Source: PVC group bacterium (GTDB lineage: Bacteria; Verrucomicrobiota; Kiritimatiellia; CAIKKV01). From it: a stretch of DNA of 64,000 bases. Below, piece by piece: positions 14,539-24,359 of this stretch (position 1 is its first letter; each line of letters begins with the position of its first letter). A program made the position numbers and the translations under genes. The DNA lies in contig CAMDGM010000007.1 in assembly GCA_945898015.1 (NCBI GenBank), positions 1 to 64,000 of the forward strand. Reading direction: 5' to 3'. The notes beneath the pieces are model-generated. The model saw only the letters and a program-made list of their open reading frames with translations. It searched no databases and had not been told where the DNA came from.

Positions 14539-17500
14539 TCAGTTGACCCGCTTGAATACCATTTGCCCCTCCTTCACCGAGAGCGTAAGCGTGTTGGAGT
14601 CCGGGCTGATCGTCATCTGGTCTTCTTTAGCGTCACTGATATCCGACACCATCTTATTGCCCTTGAGCGTGGCGCTAATCGGCTGGGTCTTCGTCACGCC
14701 CGCCAGAACAGCCGTCATATGCCCTGTGATGCGAACCCCTTTCTGCTGCAGGGTCATAGTCGCGTTAAGGGTTTGGCCGTCATGCTCCATCCTGGTTTTG
14801 AACACCCCGGTGACATTCAGGGCGGCATTTGTCACACCCTGTTTGTTCCTGGCGGATTGAGCGACGACCGCCCGGTTGGTCGGACTGGGAGCGACCGACG
14901 GCACCGTGGAGGTCGGTTTGGCGGTTGGCGTGACCACGGGACTTGGGGAAGGTTTAACCGGAGACGAACCGGCCGGCGTGACCGGCGTTGTTTTGGGAGC
15001 CTGCCCCTGGGACCTGCCCGCCGGCGTGCTCGGCGTAACCACGGGCGGCGCGGAAGGAGCCTCGTCCGGGTTAGCGGCGGCGGCCTTCACCTCGGCGATA
15101 TGTGACCGAACGCCGGGATTGTCCACCAAGGCGAGCGACGAACGGTACTTGGCGATGGCGGCGGGAATTTTCCCCTGCTTCTCCAGCGCATAACCCTCGT
15201 CCACCAACCTCCGAGCCTGCGCGCGGTCGGCCGACATCTTCTCCAAACCGGCAATATGATCGGCAACCTTCGGATCATTCGCGAGAGACTGTGCCGCGCG
15301 ATATATTTCAACGGCCTTTCCCAGTTCTCCCTTTTTCTCGCATTCATACCCTTGGACCAGCAGCGATTTGGCCTTGCGCTCGTTGTCCTGGACAAGGTTC
15401 CAGGCCGCCTCCTTTTTCTTGGCCGCCGCGATGTCCTCGGCTGATACCTCAACCGGAATCTTCACCGCCGCCGTCCCTTGAGTCACCTCTTTCAAAACAA
15501 GGCGGACGCCGATTTCTGCCGTGCCCTTGCCCGTCAGCGTCACCTCCACCTCAGGCCCGTTCGCGCTCCCGGCGAGCGTGCATCCGGACACTGGCGTCCA
15601 GATGAATCCAGCGCCGGCCGGAAGCGTGGTCCCAACGACCGAGGCTCGAACACGCATGCGCTGGCCCGCCGCATACCGCCCCGCGGCGAGCGGCTTGAGC
15701 ACATGGCTCGTTTCATGCCAGAGCGACGCGGGTTCGCCGGAGACCCCCGCGACGACCGCGCGGATCGTTATCGGGCTCACCGTGAACCCGCACGTCGCAT
15801 GACCGGTGTTGCCTGCGGAGTCGACCCCATCCACGCTCACAGTGACAGGACCCAGACGAGCCGCTTCAAATACCGCATCCTCCCCGGTGTCACGGGCGGT
15901 CCCGGTCCACGTGAAACGGTACGGCGCCGTTCCGCCGGTCACGCTGGCCTGCAGCGCCACCGTCTCGCCGGGCAGAAGATCGCGCTTTTCGGCCTGAATC
16001 GTCACCTCCAGGGGCACGGCCTCCACGACGAGAGTGATGGAGCCGGTCGCGGTCTTTCCGCCCTTGTCGGTAACCGTCGCCGTGATGGTCTGGGATCCGG
16101 CTTGGCCGGCGGCGTAAAAAGCGGAAACGCCCGCCCCTTTCGCGCCGGTCCACACCACAGAATAGGGCGGCACGCCCCCTGTGATCGTGATCTGAAGGCC
16201 CGTGCGATCGCCCGAGCGGAGCTTGGTTTCACCGGCGCCCACTTTGACGGAAAGCGGCAGCGGCGGCTCATTGGGAGAAACCGTAAACGAGGCGGTAGCC
16301 GTGCCAAGCACGTTGTTGTTCTTATCCTTCACCGTGACTGTGGCGCCCGCCGTTCCAGCTTCGCTGCGCGAGACGCTGATCTCGTCCCCGATGCCGGAGG
16401 AGCGCAGCGTGGTGCCCGCATTGACGCTCCAGCTCCAGCGGATCGGATCCGGCCGGGGCTCGCCCGTGAGCGTGGCGCGAAGCCGGATGGCCTCGTCCAC
16501 GACATAGGCGTTGTCCGGGGCGGGCACCAGCCCTCCGCGGGACGCGCTCCACACCATCGGCTTCGGCCCCAGTCGGCCAACCACCTGGGCATTGACCGAA
16601 TAGGCGGCGGGGGCATAGGTGGCGGAAGCGGAGCCGATCGTTTCGTTGTAAGCCGGCGTCCGGGCTTCAACCTGCAGCGTGATCGGATCCCCCGATTTTG
16701 GCATAAAGCCGATCTTGTCCGAGTTGCCGGAATACTCCATGCGATCGCTGGAGGCCGGAGCGCTCCAATAGTAGTTCACCAGGCCATCCGGGATCGCAGG
16801 CGCGGCCGTCACCTGGCTGCGGACTTCCTCCCCGATCTTGGCGCCGGCGGGGGCGCAGGCGATCGAGAGCGCCGATCCTTTGACGCGATAGAGGGCCTGC
16901 GGTGTTTCGAATGGCGGGGCCGACGCATTCGTGAAAATCTGAGCCCAGATTTTAACCTCCCCCATCCGGTCAAAGGTGACCTTCGTCGCGCCCTTGTCGC
17001 TCTCGGGCGGACTGAACGTCAGCGTCGGGGAGGACAGGAAAACATACCGGAGCGGAGCGGGGGACGGCGCTGTAACCGGCGGAGTGATGGTATTATCCGG
17101 CGGCGGCGGGGGCGGCGAGGGAGAATCATCGGGCTCCCCCATCCAGGATGCGTCCGGATGTTCCAAGGGAATAGGCTGGGTTCCCGGAGCAAAATTATTA
17201 TCCGGCGAGACGTCGGAGGACTGCAGCGGCCGGCCATTGTCATCACTCTGGGCCCCGCCCCCAGGGATGTATGGCGTGTTCTGCATCGCCGCCAGGGCGT
17301 CCATGATTTCCTTCGTTTCCCTGGCCCTGTCTTCGGGCGTAGGAACCTTGGTAGGTCGCTCTGAAATAGCCTGTAACGCGTCAGACAATGCCTTCCGGTC
17401 GAAAACCGGGCCCGGCGGCGGCCCGAATGTCAGGCTGACGGTGGACCCGTAGAACACATCTCCGCCCGGCACGCCAGCCATGACGGCTCCACCCCCGCCC

Positions 17501-20500
17501 GGTGTGCCCGAGCCCGTGCTTGGCGTAACCGGCGTCAGGCCCGGGGTTGTGGCTTCTCGGTCTGTTGTCTTCGGTGCGGGATCCGGCGGCGCGGGCTTGA
17601 CTCCGGAGGGCGTTGTGCCGCCGTCGGGGCCAATTGGCCTTGTCGGCTTTGTGTCATCAACCGGCCGGATGGCCTCAGCCTCCCCGACCTCAACGGCATG
17701 GGAAGCCGAGGCTAGAACCCGGTCGCCAGCCTCGCCGTGCCAGACCAGTTTCGCCTCGAACGCATAGGCACCCGGCGTCGTGGCAGAGGTGAACAGCGAA
17801 TCGCTGGTGTCGATCGGCTGGCCATTCACATGCCATTCGATCCAGACATTCCGGTCCTGCAGCAGGTGTTCGGCCGCCGGGTTGCCGCAGAATGTTTTCA
17901 CGCGAAGCCGGATGTCCTCGCCCACGCTCGCGCGCCTCGGGCCGTCCACGCGCAAGGAAAACTCGGCGTCATCGGGGCGAAGAACCTCGATCGTGACGGG
18001 GGCGGCCGTGGCCAGCTTGACGGGCCCGCCGCTCCCGCCGCGATAAACGGTCAGGCCGACCTCGTAGGAACCGGGCTTGGTTTGCTTGAAAAAGGCGGTG
18101 TCCCCCGCCCCCCGGACGGGGCCGCTCCATTTGAAGATGAAGGCCTTCGCGTCAACACCCTCGGCGCATTTGTAAACGGGCGTCAGAACGGCGGTCTCGT
18201 CCGGCATTACCTGCACTTTCCCCGAAATGAAGACGTCTATTCGGTCGTCCTCGTTGTTGTCGACCACGACGACGACGCCCTCTCCGAGCCTGGCGTAGGT
18301 GCGGGTCATATCTTTGGCGTAGTGCGCGACCACGTCACCCGGCTTGAAGGTGTCCTCACGCCCGATCATTTGCCAGGTCAACGAGAGACCCGATTCCTTG
18401 GTATACGAGGAACTCTTCAACGGGTTCATCGTCCATTGGCGGCCGCGGAAATCGGCGTCTTCGGTGATGGCGCTGACCGGAACCATTTCCCAGGTCACTT
18501 GGCAGGCAATCCGATGCGGGCCGGCCTCCGTGAAATGGAGCGGTTTTTCCAGAATCACAGGTTCCAGGCCATACGAACGCACCTCCGGTTGCGCCTGGCC
18601 ATCCAGGGTCCAGGCAACCCGCTGGCGAAAGCTGAGGATGAGGAGGTGCTGTTTTCCGCCCAGTTTGTTTAACCGGGCCGCGAGATCGAGGGCCAGATAC
18701 TGCAAATCCGCGATCGGACCATCAACGGACAGGCGGACGTTGCCCGTGCCTCTCTTGTCGCCCGCCCGGCGTTTCAGCAGCGGGACGGGATCCGGGGCGC
18801 AATCGACTCGCACGCTGACGCCATCCATGAGTTGATCCAGCGCGGGAAGCGTGCTGAGAAAGTCCTGCGCAAACTCCACCCGTTTTTCACGCCACTTCGC
18901 CACCACTTTGGGAAGATTTTCGTCGAGGAGGGACTGCTTCTTCCCGGCGGTGACTTTAGCGGCGTCGCTGCTGTTCAAGGAAGCGCGCTCGATCACATCC
19001 TTAAGAACTTGTTTCACCTCGGCCTCGGTCGTGCAATCGAGGGCAAGACGCTCGATTGAAGTCTCAATGCCGGACCCGTCGGCGCTTTCCCAGCCCTTCA
19101 CGCTGATAATGCCCGCGAGAAGATCGTCCAAATCCTGCTGGTTGGTGGCAATGGAGTAGCCGGCGTCCTTGGCCGCATCGATGATCAGGTTGCTGATGAC
19201 CACGGCAACCCCGGTGACGGGGTTGCCCAGCGTCATGGCTAGGGCTTCCAGCGCCTTCCGCCCCGCCTCGTCCGTCTTGCCTTCTTTCATGAACTGCGCG
19301 GTGGCCGCCACATCCAGGTAGGCAAAGGTTCCGATTAGCAGCTGCTCAATCGGAAGGGCGCCGGCGAGGGTGCGGATTTCCGCCCAGAGTGACGGCGCCG
19401 CGCCTTTCCCGCCTTGCAGCATGTCCCGCATGATCGCCTTGCGCATGGCGTTGCCTTCGTCGGCCATGACCTTCAGGAGCGCCGCGTCTTGTGCGGCGCG
19501 CTTGACCGCCGCCGCCATGCGGCCCTCGTAGCCGCCCGAGGCAAAGAGCTTTTTCAGGGCGGCGTCCATGAACGCGGCCTGCTCGGTCAGGGGGAGCTTG
19601 GAGGCGGCGTTCCGGATCCGGGCAAAGTCATCGGCGAATCCCTCCAGCCCCGTGGTCGCGGAGGCGCCGGCCAGCGAGGCGAGGCTGCGGGCCTTCTTCA
19701 TCTGGTCATTCATCGCCTCGACGGCGCCCATGGCTTTCCGGTTGTTTCCCGCGGCCAGGGCGGCGGCTAATTCCTCGGCGGCCTCTTCCGCCGTCCTCGC
19801 CGAGGAGCCGATCGCATAGGGGGCTGAATACTTTCCGCCAAGCCCGTTAAAGCCCTCCGGGAGCGTCCCGAAGATGGCGGCCTTCATGGATTCCGCCGCC
19901 TCCTCGCCGTGCAACACTTTAATGCGCTCAAGCACTTCAGCCCGGTTTTTCGGGGACAGGTTCAGGCATGTTTTTCGAATCTGATCAGCGCAGCACGAGG
20001 CCATCTGCGGGTTTTCCTTGGCGATCGCCGACAGGGCTTCGGCGTTGCGCATGTAGGCCTCCTGAAGCGCGAAGTCGTTCAACTCGTTGGCCAGGCCCGG
20101 CGAATAGGGATTGAGGTCCATGCTCCGCACCTTGCCGCGAGAGGCCGCCGTAGAGCCCCGGACCACCGACCCCTCGGGCACCGGGTATTGCTTGAGCATC
20201 GCGTCGGTCGCATCATTGATGCGGTCCACCAGTTTGGCCTGTTGCGCCTGCGCAATATACAGGTCTTTCTCCAGTAGCTTCGCGCGTTCGAGCGCTTGCG
20301 CTTCGGTGAGGCCAGCCTCCGGATTGCGAAGCGCCTCCTTGAGGCCGGCTATCTCTTCGCTGCGGCGCGACGAAGCGTTCTTCATCTCGTTCAGATAATC
20401 GGCCAAGTCGTTAAAAACCACCGGCGGGGGCGGGAGGCCTTTTCTTTCCGCCTCGGCCACAAGCCGATTCCACGCCTCGAATCGCGCCGCGCCCCGGCTT

Positions 20501-21108
20501 TCGTAGGCGAAATTGTTCATTTTACTGATCGCTTTGAAATTTTCGGCAGACGTCTTGGCCGGATCGGCCATCATGTCGATGTCGTTCGCGTGAAGCCAGT
20601 TGGCCTTGCCTGCGGAGCCCGGAAGGTTTTTCTCCACCTCTTCGGTAATGCGGGTGTTCAGGGCATCCTGCAGCTTTTTGATCTCCTCAGGCGTGGTCGC
20701 TCCGGTGATCAGGTCCAAATCCGTGCCGGGATTATAGTCCATATACACCTGCCCCGGTTTCTTGGGTTTTTTCAGGGCGGTCTGCGGCGTCACCTTGATC
20801 GGCGGGCGAAGGTTCTTCCCCGCCTCCTCGGCATACCGGGTCACCGTGTCCACATACCAGCCCTGGCAGGCTTCGAAGTCGGCGGGCAAAATCTGACGGC
20901 TATCGAGCGCCAGCCGCTGAAAATCCTTGTTCCGGGAGAGGATCAGGGCGCGCGCGGCAGGCTTCGCACGGGCGCCATTCCTGGCGACATCCTGGACCGC
21001 CGCGATCAGCTCGGCATCCCCTGCCGCCAGGCCCTGCCCGGACAACGCAAGCCACAGGGCCCCCAAGGCGATAGTCCGAATCCTCGTAAACCGATTGTCA
21101 CTCTTCAT
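14539..21108 (-). CDS. Giant secreted multidomain protein with Ig/PKD-like domains and TPR pair
   Basis: A 2189-residue exported protein. The start has an AAGGAGG ribosome site. A Sec signal peptide with hydrophobic core ALGALWLALSGQGLAA ends near residue 29. Residues 30-780 are mostly helical and Ala-rich, with two hydrophobic stretches near 590 and 640 that could be membrane or core helices. Residues about 800-1150 and 1360-1870 are beta-rich modules. Two look like PKD/Ig repeats (TGGVPPYSVVWTG near 1643 and TGGTAPYRFTWTG near 1726). Between them is a Gly/Thr/Pro linker (about 1155-1345) with a run of seven prolines. Two TPR-like helical repeats lie near 1905-1995, then a second Pro/Thr linker and a small beta-rich C-terminal domain (2100-2189). 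It probably sits in the periplasm or on the surface. No enzymatic motif was seen. It is monocistronic by position. Confidence 0.85.
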   Translation of the reverse strand: MKSDNRFTRIRTIALGALWLALSGQGLAAGDAELIAAVQDVARNGARAKPAARALILSRNKDFQRLALDSRQILPADFEACQGWYVDTVTRYAEEAGKNLRPPIKVTPQTALKKPKKPGQVYMDYNPGTDLDLITGATTPEEIKKLQDALNTRITEEVEKNLPGSAGKANWLHANDIDMMADPAKTSAENFKAISKMNNFAYESRGAARFEAWNRLVAEAERKGLPPPPVVFNDLADYLNEMKNASSRRSEEIAGLKEALRNPEAGLTEAQALERAKLLEKDLYIAQAQQAKLVDRINDATDAMLKQYPVPEGSVVRGSTAASRGKVRSMDLNPYSPGLANELNDFALQEAYMRNAEALSAIAKENPQMASCCADQIRKTCLNLSPKNRAEVLERIKVLHGEEAAESMKAAIFGTLPEGFNGLGGKYSAPYAIGSSARTAEEAAEELAAALAAGNNRKAMGAVEAMNDQMKKARSLASLAGASATTGLEGFADDFARIRNAASKLPLTEQAAFMDAALKKLFASGGYEGRMAAAVKRAAQDAALLKVMADEGNAMRKAIMRDMLQGGKGAAPSLWAEIRTLAGALPIEQLLIGTFAYLDVAATAQFMKEGKTDEAGRKALEALAMTLGNPVTGVAVVISNLIIDAAKDAGYSIATNQQDLDDLLAGIISVKGWESADGSGIETSIERLALDCTTEAEVKQVLKDVIERASLNSSDAAKVTAGKKQSLLDENLPKVVAKWREKRVEFAQDFLSTLPALDQLMDGVSVRVDCAPDPVPLLKRRAGDKRGTGNVRLSVDGPIADLQYLALDLAARLNKLGGKQHLLILSFRQRVAWTLDGQAQPEVRSYGLEPVILEKPLHFTEAGPHRIACQVTWEMVPVSAITEDADFRGRQWTMNPLKSSSYTKESGLSLTWQMIGREDTFKPGDVVAHYAKDMTRTYARLGEGVVVVVDNNEDDRIDVFISGKVQVMPDETAVLTPVYKCAEGVDAKAFIFKWSGPVRGAGDTAFFKQTKPGSYEVGLTVYRGGSGGPVKLATAAPVTIEVLRPDDAEFSLRVDGPRRASVGEDIRLRVKTFCGNPAAEHLLQDRNVWIEWHVNGQPIDTSDSLFTSATTPGAYAFEAKLVWHGEAGDRVLASASHAVEVGEAEAIRPVDDTKPTRPIGPDGGTTPSGVKPAPPDPAPKTTDREATTPGLTPVTPSTGSGTPGGGGAVMAGVPGGDVFYGSTVSLTFGPPPGPVFDRKALSDALQAISERPTKVPTPEDRARETKEIMDALAAMQNTPYIPGGGAQSDDNGRPLQSSDVSPDNNFAPGTQPIPLEHPDASWMGEPDDSPSPPPPPPDNTITPPVTAPSPAPLRYVFLSSPTLTFSPPESDKGATKVTFDRMGEVKIWAQIFTNASAPPFETPQALYRVKGSALSIACAPAGAKIGEEVRSQVTAAPAIPDGLVNYYWSAPASSDRMEYSGNSDKIGFMPKSGDPITLQVEARTPAYNETIGSASATYAPAAYSVNAQVVGRLGPKPMVWSASRGGLVPAPDNAYVVDEAIRLRATLTGEPRPDPIRWSWSVNAGTTLRSSGIGDEISVSRSEAGTAGATVTVKDKNNNVLGTATASFTVSPNEPPLPLSVKVGAGETKLRSGDRTGLQITITGGVPPYSVVWTGAKGAGVSAFYAAGQAGSQTITATVTDKGGKTATGSITLVVEAVPLEVTIQAEKRDLLPGETVALQASVTGGTAPYRFTWTGTARDTGEDAVFEAARLGPVTVSVDGVDSAGNTGHATCGFTVSPITIRAVVAGVSGEPASLWHETSHVLKPLAAGRYAAGQRMRVRASVVGTTLPAGAGFIWTPVSGCTLAGSANGPEVEVTLTGKGTAEIGVRLVLKEVTQGTAAVKIPVEVSAEDIAAAKKKEAAWNLVQDNERKAKSLLVQGYECEKKGELGKAVEIYRAAQSLANDPKVADHIAGLEKMSADRAQARRLVDEGYALEKQGKIPAAIAKYRSSLALVDNPGVRSHIAEVKAAAANPDEAPSAPPVVTPSTPAGRSQGQAPKTTPVTPAGSSPVKPSPSPVVTPTAKPTSTVPSVAPSPTNRAVVAQSARNKQGVTNAALNVTGVFKTRMEHDGQTLNATMTLQQKGVRITGHMTAVLAGVTKTQPISATLKGNKMVSDISDAKEDQMTISPDSNTLTLSVKEGQMVFKRVN

Positions 21109-21117
21109 AGGGCCTCC

Positions 21118-21502
21118 TTAAACGCATGGGTGTCGCTCTGGTCGCCCACCACGGACTTCCGCAAGGATGCTCGCGATGATGCGTTCCCGATTCCCCTTGG
21201 TGAACGCGACTTGCCCCTGGGCCGCGCCGCTATTCGCCTCCGGCGGCGGGGGACCCGCCGCGCCCACTCCGCCCAAACCCTCAACACCTCCAGGCGATAA
21301 GCGGCGTCCGGTCCTGGGCTTCAAGCACCACGCAGGCATTGACGGTAACCATACCTTCCGTGCAAATAAAACGACACGCCAATATCGTGCCGATAAACGC
21401 GGCGGCCTTCACCTCGCCTCCGGCCTGGAACTCCCCGATCGCCACCCACTTCGGCGCCGCCAGCGTTGGGATGCTCAGCAGGAAACCGAGCAGCGCCGCC
21501 AC
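21118..21502 (-). pseudogene. Possible frameshifted small secreted protein upstream of the giant gene
   Basis: From a GTG at 21500-21502 the minus strand reads a secretion-like N-terminus (ALLGFLLSIPTLAAPKW) and a plausible domain (GEVKAAAF, GMVTVNACVVLEAQDR) that stops at 21281. In another frame a natural-looking sequence continues (QGQVAFTKGNRERIIASI) to a TAA at 21118-21120, 9 bases before the start of the giant gene. Joined by one frameshift near 21290-21310 they would make a roughly 125-residue protein. Neither half is recognised. It may be a decayed gene, a sequencing slip or chance. Confidence 0.3.
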
Positions 21503-21781
21503 CCCAGCCGGCGTTCAATCCTCTTCACAAACAACCAGACGGGAAAACCCACTCTGTCGAGCAGGATACGCGGATCCATCTGTTTTCTTGCATCCATATT
21601 TCTGCCGCTTATCGAAAAAACAACCTCTCGAACATTTTTTTAATTCTGGTTCATCCTCAGGATGATGTCAAACACCAACACGCCTCAATACGGCAAAGCC
21701 AATACCCGGTCAATACCATCAATAATTCCATCGACTCGGGCCTCGCAAAGGGCTATTTTGAATAGCTATGGGAGGCTGTTG
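21503..21781. other. Intergenic region before the efflux operon
   Basis: The region between the divergent giant gene and the efflux operon is gene-poor. The half nearer the operon is AT-rich (for example ATTTTTTTAATT near 21630) and should hold the operon's promoter, but no confident boxes or metal-regulator dyad were found. No MerR or CopY-type regulator gene is adjacent. Confidence 0.4.
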
Positions 21782-23104
21782 ATGAATACGCATCGCCATC
21801 CAACGGAAGGCCGTGGCGGCCCTCGATTTATTATCCTGCTAAGTCTGGCGTCACTAGTCCTTTTCCTCGCGGGAACCGGAGCCGTCTCGGCCCAGACGCC
21901 CACGAACACCCCGACTCTCTCCCTCCACGCCGCCGTGGACCAGGCTTACCGTGAAAACCCGGAACTGCTGAGCTTGCGCGCCCGATGGCTGGCCATGCGG
22001 GAGCGGCCCGCCCAGGCCGGGGCCTTGCCCAACCCGATGTTCACCTACAGCGGCATGGACCCGGCAGACAGCGGGTCCTGGCCCGACACCGCCGAGAAGC
22101 GCTATATGGTCCAGCAGGAATTCCCCTCGCCCGGCAAACGCGGACTCCGGGAGGGTATCGCCTCCAAGGACGCCGAAGTCCTGCAACGCGAGCTGGACAC
22201 CATGACCCTGGAGGTGGTGATGCGGGTCAAGGAAACATACCTGGATCTGGCCGCCATTCAGCAGGTCATCGCCCTTACGGAAAAAGAAGGCGAAGTCGTC
22301 CGACGTCTCGAAAAAACCGCCGAAACCCTCTACGCCACCGGCGAACGCTCGCAAGCCGATGTACTCAAGGCACAAGCCGAAATCACCCTGCTGAAGCAAA
22401 AATCTCTGGAGTTGAAGGCCCAGGAAAACACACTCCAGGCCAAACTAAACACCCTCCTCAACCGCCGGCCAGACGCCCCCCTCGCCGTCGTCGTTCCGCC
22501 GACAGAGCCCGCGTTCCAGAGGCTTGACGACACGCTCTTCGCCCTCGCCGCGACCAACCGCCCTGAAATCCAGGCCGCCCAGGCGGAAATCGACCGGCAT
22601 GCCCTCGAGCAGACGCTGATGGCCAAGGACTCCGTGCCAGACTACACACTCGGGCTGGAATACCGCGAGATCGGAAAGGCTGAGGACATGGTCATGTTCA
22701 CCGTCAGCGTGGACCTGCCGATATGGCGGTCGAAGATCCGGGGCGGCGTCCGCGAGGCGGACGCCCTGCGAACGGCCAGTCAGAACGCGCGCGAAGCGGC
22801 TGAGCGGCAATGCGCATTCGACGTTCAGGATGCCGCCTTCAAGCTCACAACCGCCCAGCGCACGCTGGCCCTGACCCGCACGGAGCTCCTGCCCCAGGCG
22901 GAAGCCCGTTTCAACGCCAGCGAAACCGGCTATCGGACCGGAAAGGTGGATTTCACGGATCTGCTCGAAAGCGAACGGTTCCTGCTGAGCGTGAAAACCA
23001 TGATCGCCATGACGGAAGGAACCGTGGGCATACAGGCCGCCCGGATGGAACGCGCCGTGGGAACGCCGCCCGCCGTGAGTCCCGATCCACAAGGAAAAGA
23101 ATAA
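21782..23104 (+). CDS. TolC-family outer-membrane factor of a heavy-metal efflux system
   Basis: A 440-residue outer-membrane channel subunit (OEP family, CusC/CzcC type). The ATG at 21782 has GGAGG 7 bases upstream; a 40-residue upstream extension lacks a ribosome site. A signal peptide (LLSLASLVLFLAGTGAVSAQ) ends near residue 40 of the chain. The duplicated helical hairpin pattern is visible: SLHAAVDQAYRENPEL at the start and a second AATNRPEIQAAQAEID near residue 250. Long coiled-coil helices carry AETLYATGERSQADVLKAQ. It opens the operon, and its TAA overlaps the next ATG (TAATG). It would form the outer-membrane tunnel for the RND pump encoded downstream. Confidence 0.88.
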   Translation: MNTHRHPTEGRGGPRFIILLSLASLVLFLAGTGAVSAQTPTNTPTLSLHAAVDQAYRENPELLSLRARWLAMRERPAQAGALPNPMFTYSGMDPADSGSWPDTAEKRYMVQQEFPSPGKRGLREGIASKDAEVLQRELDTMTLEVVMRVKETYLDLAAIQQVIALTEKEGEVVRRLEKTAETLYATGERSQADVLKAQAEITLLKQKSLELKAQENTLQAKLNTLLNRRPDAPLAVVVPPTEPAFQRLDDTLFALAATNRPEIQAAQAEIDRHALEQTLMAKDSVPDYTLGLEYREIGKAEDMVMFTVSVDLPIWRSKIRGGVREADALRTASQNAREAAERQCAFDVQDAAFKLTTAQRTLALTRTELLPQAEARFNASETGYRTGKVDFTDLLESERFLLSVKTMIAMTEGTVGIQAARMERAVGTPPAVSPDPQGKE

Positions 23105-24357
23105 TGAAAAACCACTTGTTCCGGTTAATGGTCCTGTTAAGTCTCGGAGCGGGGCTCGCCTTCTTGCCCGGGGGATGCGCCCGGAACAATTCCCCACAAG
23201 CCTCCGGAAAACACGCCGGCTTCCACTGCCCCATGCACCCTTCCGTGATGTCCGGCAAACCCGGCGATTGCCCCATCTGCGGAATGAAACTGGTCCCGCT
23301 GGAAGGAATCACCGTCGGAACGAACCGCACCTCCGCCGTCCCGGACCGGGCCGCCGTATCCCTCGCCCCGGAAGTCCGCCAGCGCATGGGCCTCACGCTC
23401 GGAACAGTTGAAAAACGGATGGTATCCCGGCATATCCGCACCTCGGCCCGAATTGTCGCCGACGAAACACGCCTGGTTCGCGTGACGACCAAAGTCGAAG
23501 GCTGGGTGGACAAGCTGCTCGTTTCCGTGACCGGGCAGGCCGTCCACAAAGGCGACCCCCTGCTGACGCTCTACAGCCCCCAGCTGGTCTCCGCCCAACA
23601 GGAATACCTGAACGCGCTGCAGGCCGCCTCTTCCCTGGCCGCCGGAACCAGCGGCGAGGCGGTGGAAGGCGCCCGGCGGCTCATGGATTCCGCCCGGCAG
23701 CGCCTCCTGCTCTGGGATATCGGCAACGATCAGATCGACCGGCTGGAAAAGACGCGCCTCGTCGAAAAAACCATGACCCTGGTGGCGCCGTCGGATGGAT
23801 TTGTCATGGAGAAAACCGTGCTGGCCGGACAAAAAATCATGCCGGGCGACTCCCTCCTGGTGGTGGCGGACCTCTCGGTCGTGTGGGGCGAGGCGGATCT
23901 CTATGAAATCGACCTGCCCTACGTCAAGACCGGCATGCCCCTGTCAATCTCCCTGCCCTACTGGCCCGAAAAGACATTCCGCGGCAACGTGAGTTTCCTG
24001 GCGCCCGCCCTCGACCGGGAGACCCGAACCCTCAAGATCCGGCTGGAAATTCCAAATCCCGAGTTGTTGCTGAAACTCGAGATGTATGCGGATGCCCGGC
24101 TCGACTACTCGCTGGGCGAATGCCGGGTGGCTCCGGAATCCGCCATCCTGCGCACCGGCGAACGCAGCTACGCCTTTGTCGACAGCGGGGCCGGCAAACT
24201 GACTCCTGTGGAAGTGAAGGTCGGCGGGCTCAACGACGGCGCTTACGAAATCCGGTCCGGACTGAACGCGGGAGACCGGGTCGTCACGTCCGCCACCTTT
24301 CTCGTGGATTCGGAATCCTCCATGCGGGCTGCGCTGGAAGCCCTGACAGGACACTGA
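23104..24357 (+). CDS. cusB: Periplasmic adaptor (CusB-like lipoprotein) with N-terminal heavy-metal-binding domain
   Basis: A 417-residue membrane-fusion protein. The ATG at 23104 overlaps the previous stop. A lipoprotein signal ends in LPGGC near residue 21. Next comes a heavy-metal-binding domain (HMBD): CPMHP followed by GDCPICGMKL, residues 38-61. The rest is the RND adaptor fold: a lipoyl-type half motif VTTKVEGWVDKL, a helical hairpin (AQQEYLNALQ), a second half motif LVAPSDGFVMEKTV, and a membrane-proximal domain ending in GDRVVTSATFL. It links the RND pump to the outer-membrane channel and may sense or hand over Cu(I)/Ag(I). The metal is inferred from the Cys/Met/His-rich domain. Confidence 0.88.
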   Translation: MKNHLFRLMVLLSLGAGLAFLPGGCARNNSPQASGKHAGFHCPMHPSVMSGKPGDCPICGMKLVPLEGITVGTNRTSAVPDRAAVSLAPEVRQRMGLTLGTVEKRMVSRHIRTSARIVADETRLVRVTTKVEGWVDKLLVSVTGQAVHKGDPLLTLYSPQLVSAQQEYLNALQAASSLAAGTSGEAVEGARRLMDSARQRLLLWDIGNDQIDRLEKTRLVEKTMTLVAPSDGFVMEKTVLAGQKIMPGDSLLVVADLSVVWGEADLYEIDLPYVKTGMPLSISLPYWPEKTFRGNVSFLAPALDRETRTLKIRLEIPNPELLLKLEMYADARLDYSLGECRVAPESAILRTGERSYAFVDSGAGKLTPVEVKVGGLNDGAYEIRSGLNAGDRVVTSATFLVDSESSMRAALEALTGH

Positions 24358-24359
24358 CC

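Noticed and set aside
15478-17364. 628-codon open frame on the plus strand inside the giant secreted protein gene
   Set aside because: It is Arg/Gly-rich with no motif, typical of the complement of a GC-rich gene. The minus-strand frame has a signal peptide and domains.
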